The notes beneath the pieces were generated by a model that had not been told where the DNA came from, ran no database searches, and saw nothing but the letters and a program-made list of their open reading frames with translations. From contig NC_092675.1 in NCBI RefSeq assembly GCF_964355755.1, positions 4,996,312 to 5,060,311 on the forward strand: a stretch of 64,000 bases of DNA, in the 5' to 3' direction. Positions 32,301-43,860 of this stretch are shown piece after piece. Made by a program: the position numbers and the translations under genes. Origin of the DNA: Antedon mediterranea. Taxonomy: Eukaryota > Echinodermata > Crinoidea > Comatulida > Antedonidae. Each line of letters begins with the position of its first letter. The stretch's first letter is position 1.

Positions 32301-35300
32301 GAATAATCCTCCTACTTATTGCATTTCATAATAATGTGTGAAAAGATACTATAGAAAACCGATATATGGCAAGTCCTATATCAAAATTTACTTTAACTTC
32401 AACGAAATCGAGAAAATCAAAATAAATATTAACATTATTTTCCTTACTACATTATCATAATATTTCTAACTATAATTATCATAAATAATAATGATAATAA
32501 AAATCAGCATCATTATAATTATTTATAATCATTTTCAATTTCTAATCATTAAATTGATGTAAGACTTTTTACAGTTTTATATACATATGTCTACAGATTA
32601 GTTTAGGACAAAGCTCTCGCGGTATTTTTTCTTTTTTGTTTAGCGACAGCTGAATTGGTCGGCAAAGATAAAAGAACAATTTGAAGTGCTTAGGTAACTA
32701 AAATACTAAATGGAACATTAATAGTCTAAAAACAAAGTACATACAACTACATATGTATATCGGCACCCTTACGCATAATTAAAGTATAGAGTGTGTATCA
32801 CTAATGTGGCACGAACTAAACATTGCGTTTCATTTAATTTTATAGTTATAAACATCTTCGAAAACAAGATAATAAATTCGTTTTTTAGCCTAAACATGGA
32901 GTGTGCTTATTATTCTATCATTTAAATTAGACTCGACAAGAAAAGCTATTCAAATTATATGGTACCATCCAATGTTTGGATCGAAATATAAATCACTCAT
33001 CTTTTTATTTTATCAAAAAATCTTCTTCACGACGTAAAATCGAATATGGTCAACTACTATTTAAAGATACGATAATAATTCAGCGCCAGACTGACCAACC
33101 CTATCACAACCATTTTTCATTAACAACCTAGGTTTAGTTATATGAACCTAAGGCATCGCAGCATAGTTCAAACAATATGAAGAATAATTGATTTTCTTAT
33201 TGATTCTATTCAATTAATTTGATTGCCTACTTCTGATATTCATCAACATTAGTGACTATATAAATTAACCAGTAGACTTATTACACTAATTTAATATCAA
33301 CATAGTTTGGATTTTCCTTTTCTAAGTTTCTGATGATTGATTATCACGAATAAACAAACATTTTCGTTTAAATCAATTCTGTATTATAGGCGTCGGCTAT
33401 AATTCAATTTCAAAATAATGTTTTTCTTTATTACAAAAAAAATTCTTCGTCTTTTTTATTATATTTTTTCCATTTACGATCACATTAATTCTCAAATAAA
33501 ATTTAATGTAAAATAAGTTACTCATTTCTTTAAACCAAAACGAGTTCAAATTAGCCTGTTCTTAAACTTTTGACAATTTCTTTATAATACTGGTACGTTT
33601 ACAATAAATGGCCTTTGTCTCAGCAAAGTCACCTTTTAAGATAAATCAACGTTTAGCAAAGTGATTGGAATCTACTCGTTTTTTTTTCTAATCCGTTGTC
33701 ATGGATTCTGAAAGGTGATAGAAAGATTAATGTGGACACTCTTCTTGAACTTAATTGTGTTATTAGCCCGTATGTTATGTGTAATTTTTGCTTTACTGTA
33801 TTTTAAAATAAAATAGAAATATTTGGGATATTTATCTTATCCGTATTCTAAATAATTTCTACTACCTTTTTGTGAATTATACGCTGTGTGTTAATGCTTT
33901 TATTCGCCATTATGTTATACCTTAGATATTTATTTATCCAAAACACATTTACATTACACATTGTATATGATATAATAACAATTTCATATTCGTCATTATA
34001 TCAGAAGACGACAAAAAGACATTATGTGCCTGGTATACAGTGCCGAGGGATTGCTATGCACACATTAAAGTATCATTTACTTGATTATGAATGTAATGAT
34101 CAGTTAGTAAAACAATAATCTAGAATAACATAAAATGCATACATTTGATGTACTCGCGATTATAAAGCCATCACAATAAATAACAATATTTACAATTGTT
34201 GTCAATTTTAGGAAGAAATCAATAAAATGTGAGACCCAAATTTTGACACAATCTTTGTTTTTATTCCGTAAGGATAAACATGTTAAAAAATCGAATGCTT
34301 TAGATTTTAAATTATTAAGAAAAGCTATCGTAATAACCAACGCCTTCATTCAATATTCCACACATTTGTGTACAGTATTTGTAAATAGGAATTATCATTA
34401 TTTTTGAAAATCCACTTTAATTTGAAAGTCTTATAGACAATTATATAATAGTAACTTGAAAAGATTTGTACACATTTTCAGTTTGTGTGCACATAATACT
34501 GTATCATGAGAGAATATTTATCTTAAATAATTAAACTTGAAACTTATTTTATAGTTGTACACTCATAATGAGTTGATGGAAGACACGGTAAATACGACCT
34601 TGCCATTTAGTATTCATCCATTAGATAAATTTGCAACTAAAATATCATAACAACAATTTCACATATTACAGAAGATCATTTACACAATAAAATGAAAATA
34701 TCTTGTCCTTGAATTTTAATTGGCCAAATTATGAATCTTGGTTTGTTATATCATAGCACTATTTACTATCAAAGTCCACTATTTTTTACTGTTGCAGTCT
34801 TAGCTAGCCGACGTTTGCTGCTTAGTAAATGGAAAAGCGACTCTGCCATTTCTGGTAAAATATTTGTTTAAATGAAACCATACCACCTTCAAATTGACAA
34901 ACATCTTTTAAAATACACAAATATGGGTTTAATTAATTTATTTTTTCAGACCATATTCGTTGAAAGCTTTAGTGCTAGTGGTAAAATAATGAGCTTTTCA
35001 TACTGTCAGTAAAGTTAGGTATTTCAACATTTTTGTTATTGTTAAAAGTGTGCATGTTTCCAATACATTTATTTGGATAATGAAAAAGGTAAAATGGTAA
35101 TTTATAACATTTCTAAAGTAGAAATTAACTAGTTCAGAACAAACAACTTTGTTGTATAAATGCTCACTGAATTCAAACGGTTCACTAACTTCTTACAAAT
35201 CTTTCAAAAGCACGTATTTTGGAAAGCAATGAATCTTTAATGGCAGTCAGTAAACTCACTCGTTTATCATTTCACTTTAGTTTACTTCTCTCAAAATAAT

Positions 35301-36620
35301 ATGTGAAGAAACAAAGAAAACCAGAATGATTCAAATGAAAGCAATACAAAGTTAACTTTACTTGGAATTATTCTTTCAATAGTGAAGAAACTTTACTTTC
35401 ATTAGTAAGATTCTATGTGAATTAATATATGTATATTGTTTATTAGTAATTTGTTTGTAAGTGGATAAAGAAAAACAATATTTGAGGAGAGGACATGGAC
35501 CAAGTATCTTTTTATGAATCGTCTAAGGAGAGCTTGTTAAAGTACAGTGACTATCACAATAAGTGCTCCAAACACGTTAAGTGCATTTATTATATATATG
35601 AACTATTTATCTTTTCAATTAGTTTGTCTTTTGTAATTTGAAAAAAGAGTGTACGCCAACCAAGCAAAGACACTCAATTACATTACAATTTTCTTCACTT
35701 AATTGAAGGAACAATCCCAAACATGAAGTAAGCCGTACAGCCTTCGCTCCTAATCCAGCGGTACAATACAGAACAACCACAAAACAATTTGAGATCTCAT
35801 TCTATCGAATATGTTTCCTTAAAGCCATCTTTAGTTTGACTTTTGACCATGACTTGCGTAAGTTAGATAACCTTGATTTGTTTGGTAAACAAAACTAAAA
35901 AAAAATTGGATTTTAAAGTCCTAACATTTACAAATAGTTTTTATTGTAACTTCCATTTACTGTTAAGATGACATTTCACGGTGTTTTGAACTTGAAATAG
36001 TTAACGGTTGCTCTCAGGAAATAAAACCCGACCTAATTAGTAACTTTTTATTCTTTTATTTAATTTTATACAGAAATAACAGATAAAACGATAATTCTTC
36101 GCCAGAAATAACTCACGTCTGTGAATACCATAACAATGATTACATAGAGCAGTTAAGTCGATAAAGATATTACGCTTAGTATAATACAGAAATAATCTCC
36201 AAAATCTGATAGAACGCTGAGAGGCAAAACTTGGAGATGAAGGGAAACATGTTAACGTTTTAGCCAGGCCTAACATAACCTTGACATTCGTCGAGATAAG
36301 CAAAGTCCGCGACAACTGCTCATCTTATGTTTGTAGTTATCTAGACATGCTATAGAATATACTGCCCTTTATCTCACCTAAAAAATGTACTTTTGAGTAA
36401 AATGAGTTTGAGTTTATACTAAAAGACAAATTATTTGATTTTAGCTAAAATAAGTACATTAATATATAAATTATGCTACATAAATGTAATGTTATTAATG
36501 TATTCTTCAAAATTTAGATATTTCCAAGCTCGCGTAAACTAATCATAATAGCAACAAAAGCCTATCTTTAAGCTGTATTTTATTTAATAAAATATGTAAT
36601 TCTACATTTAATATAAAAAC
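29399..36620. other. AT-rich sequence, no gene recognised
   Basis: Only short open frames without family resemblance. No large repeat was noticed. Confidence 0.55.
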
Positions 36621-36748
36621 GACAAAGCCCAAGACTCTTTTCCATACATTTGGTTACGATATGTTGATGTTTCATAAAAATACTAGTACAAAATCCAGAA
36701 GGGAATATTAATGTAATAATCGGGTAATATTTATGGTAAGCATAATAC
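36621..36748. repeat. direct repeat of about 125 bp, copy 1
   Basis: The block containing CCAAGACTCTTTTCCATACA and ending GGTAAGCATAATAC recurs at 36942-37065 with a few substitutions and a short deletion (CCAGAAG versus CAG). Confidence 0.85.
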
Positions 36749-36941
36749 AAAATGAATGTAGACCCAATATGTGGGCTTCACATTAATTACAATATTCATG
36801 TAATACACTACTTTCTAACAAATTTAAATATAATTCGATTTAGTTTTAAATACTGTATTTATGAATGTGAAATATGAGGTAAGGTGTAGAATATAAAGGT
36901 AGGTATATAGACAATATAGATATTCCTAATAGTAATATGAG

Positions 36942-37065
36942 GACAAAATCCAAGACTCTTTTCCATACATTTGGTTACGATATGTTGATGTTTCATAAAA
37001 ATACTAGTACAAAATCAGGGAATATTAATGTAATAATCGTGTAATAATTATGGTAAGCATAATAC
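36942..37065. repeat. direct repeat of about 125 bp, copy 2
   Basis: Second copy of 36621-36748, 321 bases downstream, in the same orientation. Confidence 0.85.
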
Positions 37066-37375
37066 TATATATATTACAATAATAATATATATTATTCTAA
37101 ATATATTTTTTAGTATACCCTTTTACATATGTTTTATTATACCTAAACAGTTTAATTGTAATTTCAAATAATACAAACAATTGAATGTGTTATTTGCGTC
37201 TATAATACTAAGTTTATAAGTGCATTGCAAATAAAACTGATTAACAACTGCTTCAATAATAGGCCTACTATATGAATAATCAAATAATGTATGTTTGTGT
37301 TGTATTAAATTCCCTAAATGTATTGTATTCGTTAGCTTCAACTAAAGCAATACAAATCAAAACACTATTATAATC

Positions 37376-37711
37376 TGCGAATGAGTATAATTTAAATAAA
37401 TCAATTAATTAACTAAATAATATACAAGCAGAATGTATCATATTCGTTAATTTAAAAAAAGAAAAATGAAAAGAAAAATCTGGATATAATTTAGCGTTTT
37501 TAACATTTACTATAATGAACAAAATAACACAATAGTTTAAAATATTTGCGAACGAGTATAATTTAAATAAATCAATTAACTAAATAATATACAAGCAGAA
37601 TGTATCATATTCGTTAATTTAAAAAAAGAAAAATAGAAAGAAAAATCTGGATATAATTGAGCGTTTTTAACATTTACTATAATGAACAAAATAACACAAT
37701 AGTTTAAAATA
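37376..37711. repeat. two-copy tandem repeat, about 168 bp each
   Basis: Copy 1 (37376-37546) and copy 2 (37547-37711) both run from TGCGAAYGAGTATAATTTAA to AACACAATAGTTTAAAATA. Copy 2 lacks a few bases. Confidence 0.85.
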
Positions 37712-40250
37712 GATAATATAAAAATGGTAACATTTAATTTCAGATATGAAAACTATTTTAAAATGAAATTTTATATCACATATTTAAACGTGCAATTCGT
37801 TAAAATTCAGTTAGCAGCGCCATTTTGAATTTTGTCGTTGACGCTGTCGTAATTATTGATGAATATATGAAGTAGGGCAGTTCAAATCCAAGGCCAGCCT
37901 TAGCGTGTGGTAGATCAGAACGACACCGACCAGCTTTGATATGCATGCGGCTTTCTTTCATCCATCGAACATTTTAAATCCTTTTAGCCTTACCTTAGAA
38001 TAAAAGAGTTATATAGTGAAAGATATATTACTCTCCTGTCCTATAGAATATGATTAAAGTCAAAATATTACATAAACCAGCCTACGTTGAAACAAATCAA
38101 GGCGTTGATAAAAGCGTTGTCATTAATATATTGCAATTAGTATTTTGTTAAGTGATCAATTTCAAGAAATTCTAATCTAAATGAGTATTGTTAGGATTCT
38201 CATACATAATAATATTACATCACAAAGAAAACCTATTGATAATATAACTGTATGGATTATTATCAAAATTGACATTGACCTACGATAATTCAAAGTCACG
38301 TGGCAACATGATTTGCATGTAGCTGTCTGCAGTACGAATTCCGGGTTCTTCACAAATAGTTAACAATGGCAATGTTTACGATAGGAGGCCTACATTGTTT
38401 TATGTTAAATTTTATTAATATCAAATATTATATCGTTATATGCACAGTTATATTATGTATACGTTTGTTTTTTAACACATTTTTTATTTTATTGCAGTGT
38501 TTTGTAGCGACGCAATATTTAAGTTTAACGAGTTACATGACCACATCTCAATTTGCCTAAAAACAGACACTATTGGAGTTAAATTACTATAAAGTAATTA
38601 ATAATGAATTGGTAAAAGAAAATTAAAACGACGATTTTGTTCGACAAGGCAATAATGTGTACGACAACGACTCTTGTTCGATATTTTACACAATACGTCA
38701 GCTAATATAATTATAAAATGTAGGTGAGGTTAAAGTAATTAATTAAAACAATAACAATTTTGAACTAGATCCTAAATAAAATTTTATTTTGAAGATAAAT
38801 TAACGTAAGATATGAATAGCCATTTGACCTAATTATTTTAAGTATTCGGTCAAAATAACAATAGCGTTAAGTTCAAATAGATTTACAATATAAATCTTAA
38901 TATTTTATCTTATTTTTATAATAATGTAATGGAATTTATATAGGCCTAGTCCAAAATAAACGATATTTCTATGATATCGACAAAATCAAATTCGAAAGAA
39001 AATATTTCGAAGTTTTAAACGTAACTCTACAGCGTTACATTCGTTTGTTACGGTATGGTATTAAACATCAAAGTACTACTACATTATACAGTTTCTTTAA
39101 TCTACCGGTACTTTTAAGATTTTCTCTAAAATCTCTACATCGTGGCTCTTTTTATGTCTTACATACCGTCAGTGAAATTGCTTGCCAACTAGTGTAACGG
39201 TTTTTCCTTTTTTTAAAATCTTAAGGTACCAGATATTGGATATGGAATTATATTATGATATGGCCTAAAATAATTAATACATATTAAAAAGCTTATTTTT
39301 TTTAACCAAATTCTGAGTGCTCATTAATTCATTATCAACTCTAAAGTGTGAGTGTTAACAGCGCCACCAATTCGAATGATTTGTTGAAGTTATTTCGGAT
39401 TTGATTACATAACCGGTTAAACGTTTCTAAACTATTAAACATTGTCTTGCCTTGGTAACTATACCGTTGTTTATTTACAATCATGAAATGGATTCTCAAT
39501 CCAAGGGACGTTTCAGTAACTGTTTAATAGGCTGTTGGTTTCGATTGCAAGTGTTTTAAAAATGCATGCTTCCACTCTGCAAAGTTTAAATCATTAAATG
39601 GGCATAAAACGTACCGCATTTGATCTCCCACTTAGTATTCCTAATACATTACAAATTTGATAGCGCTCCTATTTCTATGAACAAGTACCATTTAACATTA
39701 AATTACATTATTATAAATATAATTAAAATATTGTTTGTTATAACGTTCTTATGCATATATATTACTATTATAACAGAAAAACTACATAAATTGAGATATT
39801 AGATACCGGTAATTTTCAAAAATACAAATAAAAAAAAAGTCTAAAATATTTTTGTCCCTCCCAAGTATTGTGTTTAAATACAGGTTTTAAAAAGTAAACG
39901 AAATAAATCACGGTACTATTATTCGATCAGCTTTCATCACGTAAGAAAAAAAAGGGGCATTAATTTCAACGAAATTGCCGAATTTCCAACAAATAATGGT
40001 AGTTATGATGATATTGATAATGAGAACGGCATTGGAATTGGAAATAGCGTTAATTACAATGGTTGTAATGATATAACAATTTAATAATGATGTTTTGCAG
40101 ACATACAATTCCGTAAATTAATAAAATATTGATAAATTAAACCAAGAAAGATTGAAATACTCTTCTTTGATTAAAGCATGGGGCTAAATACAACAAAATT
40201 AGACCTTTAAGGCCCATTCACACAAGGCGATGTAGATAAAAGAAGAATAA
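37712..40250. other. AT-rich sequence, no gene recognised
   Basis: Only short open frames without family features. No repeat longer than a few tens of bases was noticed. Confidence 0.55.
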
Positions 40251-40257
40251 TACACGT

Positions 40258-40350
40258 CCAATCAAATGACGTCATGATTAGTAAAAGTCCTAATATCGTG
40301 ACGACACAACGATATTGTTGTTCTTATTGATCATGACGTTATTTAATTGG
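40258..40350. repeat. nested inverted repeat, decayed foldback element
   Basis: The outer arms are 40258-40280 (CCAATCAAATGACGTCATGA) and about 40330-40350, whose reverse complement reads CCAATTAAATAACGTCATGA. The inner arms AATATCGT (40292-40299) and ACGATATT (40309-40316) are perfect. Likely a MITE remnant. Confidence 0.6.
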
Positions 40351-41419
40351 AAAAAATCGCATGACGTCGTTTGTATTGGTATAGCATACAGAATATGAAA
40401 GCGGTCTACAAAATTAAAATAATTTAAATACAACATTGACATTGACCTACATAATAAAACAATAGTCATAAATGAATATAATCCGATCGATACAATATAT
40501 ATTCTTATTAAACAATTATATTGGCATAATTATTATTATTTGTTTTAACAAGAAAAATAGATTGCTCATTTTACATGAAAACTAGGAAATCAGGCCAATA
40601 ATATAAAGGTCAATCTAAAACTAGGCCGATATTGACCATTGCCAACGAAAACACGAGAGAATTTAAACAGATATTGACCACTACAAAACTAAAACGCACC
40701 TGGAGAATATAGATAACCTAAATAACAAAATAATTGTTCTATTTAAATAAATTGTATGTAATATTAGTCATTTTAAATAATAATTAATTAGGTACATATT
40801 TCAATAAGATTAATTAATCTTTTAATAATAATAATTTTAATTTTTGTTTCTTCTTTTGTCAATTTTAAAGTGATCGTATTTTCACTTGGTGTTTCTACAG
40901 TCTTGTTTTTGTTCTCAATTTGTTGATGAGTTCGGTCTGTGTTTTCTTCTATGTGTTGTTATATAAAAACTGGCAAATTAACATACATCTTGTAGCATAT
41001 TCTGCCGATCTGATGGAATTGTAAGGACGCTTAAAATGAATCGAACAAGTCAGCATAACACTGACCTTGCACTGGACTATATGGACTACGAGTAAGTGAC
41101 GGGTAGGTCTACGCATGGACAGGTCTACCAAATAAATTAGTTATGCAATTTTCAATTTTGTCCTTGGTTATGTCCTTGAGTTTCAAGGACAAGTCAATAA
41201 TGAGTCATCTCTTTTTTTTACAATTTCATAATTTTCAAATGATATGCAGAGTTATATAATTATAATGAATATTTGTGTATAATGGAGTCTATTATCATTG
41301 ACGGTATTCTATCAAAATGAACATTGATGTGCCTCGAAGACAAATCAACAATACTGTCTTTATAGATTTATTTAACATATCCACTATTATTTATTTTATT
41401 CCAATGTAGTATATTATTT

Positions 41420-41652
41420 AATTTTATAGTTAGTAAGTGTATCCTTGTTTCATTTTAATTTATTGTAATTGTTTATTATCTGCTTTTGTTTTTTGCTTCT
41501 GTAATTGTTTTATTATTTTATTTGATATCTGCTTTTTACATTTATTATTGTTGGTGTTTTCCTTTGAGCACGGTCTTACTGAAAAACAACTTTTAGTTGA
41601 GTTAAGTATCCGTGATTAAATAAAGCTTATTATTATTATTATTATTATGATT
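41420..41652 (+). mobile_element. LINE-like 3' tail ending in (ATT)n
   Basis: T-rich 3'-UTR-like sequence runs into GATTAAATAAAGC and then an (ATT)n array at about 41628-41648. This arrangement is common at the 3' ends of CR1/RTE/L2-type retroposons. No reverse transcriptase sequence is attached, so this would be a heavily 5'-truncated copy. Confidence 0.35.
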
Positions 41653-41871
41653 ACGGCACCGTTATACCACTTGTATTGCGTAAGGTAAGAGCGTTATACC
41701 AATATATTATTATTGTATATTAAGTAAGAGTTTATTTCAGTGAACAAAACGCGTCAATTATTGTTCATCTTATGATATGATTACTAATAAAAGACACATT
41801 TGATATTGATAAGATGTTTGTTTTCTGTATGCCTATACTATTTTTTAAACACCAAATGTGATGTATTTAAA

Positions 41872-42040
41872 AAAATAAAGTTGATATAAAGTTTGCGGTA
41901 CACCACGTATATTGGTTCTGAAAAAAACTGTTCAGTTTCTCAACGTTTCGATCAATATGCTTGATTGTCATTCTCACTCGTTCTCACTCCTGACGACTAA
42001 TATACGTGGTGTACCGCAAACTTTATATCAACTTTATTTT
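41872..42040. repeat. perfect 42-bp inverted repeat around an 85-base centre
   Basis: Arms 41872-41913 and 41999-42040 are exact reverse complements (AAAATAAAGTTGATATAAAG inward to GTACACCACGTATATT). The centre, read on the minus strand, contains ATCAAGCATATTGAT followed by CGAAACGTTGAGA. Confidence 0.9.
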
Positions 42041-43560
42041 CGCCATGCAAACCTCCAAACAAAAATAATGTTGATAAAATCAGGTTGTTAACTTTTATGA
42101 CAATTATACTTTATTTAAAAATCTTAATCTTACTAAAAAAAAAATAATTCCAAAAGAAAGATCTGCAGATACAATTTAGGATTTGTTCTTAGTAAAATGA
42201 TGCTCTATCATTTAGACCAGGACCTTATATATTCTTGATATTCCCTTATTTTTTTGTAGCAGCTCTTCCATTCATAAAACTGTAATATTTAAGTTTATGG
42301 GCTTACAGCATTCTTAATAAATTGAAACGAATTCTAAAGTCACATTAGTTTGTTGGTGTATAACATTCCAACAATATTTAGAGTTGGGCCTGTACATTCT
42401 AAGTTAATTAACGAATTCTCGTTAATTTTAATTAGTTTGTTGGTGTATTTCATGCAAGTATTATGTAATGCATATTTTGACAGTTTTTCTTACATTATCT
42501 TCAATATAATAACGTATAGGCCTAAATATGTATGGTTAAATTGCGGTCACTCGCTACAAGTAGGTCAATTTTATAATGAAACCGCAGTGTGTTAAATGGA
42601 AAAAACTAGGTCGCTTCAATATTTTTTACAACAAACAAGTTAATGAGAAATGGTAATACCAGTGCTCTGATGGACATGATGTAATAACCTATAAAATTGG
42701 TCTAACTCTCAATAATTTAAAACGTTCAAAATATGCGTTTGCGGGGCAATGAGACAATACATGGTGGCAGCCCTATACCATGGGAATATATTTGAACAAT
42801 CTTTCAAAAGAAGTGCAACTATTCAAATATCGAAGATATGTTTTCCTGTGGCATAGTGGCAGCCATAAGAATTTTAATTCCAATTTTCTTGACAATAGGG
42901 CCTAAAGGAATTTATATTGTTATGAATATGAAATATCATGATGGACAAGATTGAGAACATCAATCCTTAAAACTGTTAGAAGTGGCATCAGTAAAAGTAA
43001 ACCAAAATATATGATGCCCAGCTTGAGATTATTTAGTAATTTCCTACTTAAACTCTTATCAATGGAACTGAATATACTCATGGATCTCATAGTTCAGAGT
43101 GCTATAAATGTCAATATTCTTTTTTCAAAACATTTTCTTGCAAAATATAAATGTTTAAATAAGAAGTTATATATCGAGTGTTAACCATAATTTGCTGGTA
43201 CTATCACTGCCACCAACTTCATTCTTCCATGTCATCTTATGCATGTTCACTCAAAATACCATTCATAAATTTGACACGAGAACCAGAAATAACATTTATA
43301 TTCATTCCTATCTTATGTTTCTTCTATTTTCTGTTTTATTTAATTCGATATTTTTGATGGGTTTTGATATTTTCATATAATTATAATTATTGTGTAATTC
43401 AACAAATTTAAAAGTTGCAATAAAAGAATGTTACCGGTTTAACTATTTTCAACACAGTAGAAATTCTAGGCTACGTTACCCCTCTCAATTTCTAGTGTTG
43501 CCAACCGGCTAATCTTTTTAAACATTATTAACTTGTCTTGGGCAATTTCGCTACATTTCC
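42041..43560. other. AT-rich sequence, no gene recognised
   Basis: Short open frames (up to about 81 codons) without recognisable features. I see no clear repeat. Confidence 0.55.
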
Positions 43561-43860
43561 CTGGGATTCTGCTCTCGTCCTTTCTTTGTACATTTCAATT
43601 TGTCATTATTGTTTGTTTAACTTATTGTCTTTTGGACGAAAATAAATGATATTCGAATTTGAAGAAAAAAATTGAATGAATGTCTTATACCTGGTAACAT
43701 ACCACTAGACCACAAAAAGGCATTGAAGAAGTAAAATTGAAATGTAAAATGTATTTCAATGTCACAAAAACATAAAAACTAAATCGCATAATTCATTGTA
43801 TTTATGTATGTACCTTATACTTGTTATTGTGGAAATAAATTAAAATTGAAATGATATCAA
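43561..43860 (+). mobile_element. two LINE-like 3' tails in tandem
   Basis: One tail ends GGACGAAAATAAATGATATT followed by CGAATTTGAA and an A run (to about 43675). A second ends TTGTGGAAATAAATTAAAAT followed by TGAAATG (to about 43853). Both have the T-rich body, AATAAA and short A-rich tail typical of truncated LINE 3' ends. Inference from layout only. Confidence 0.35.
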
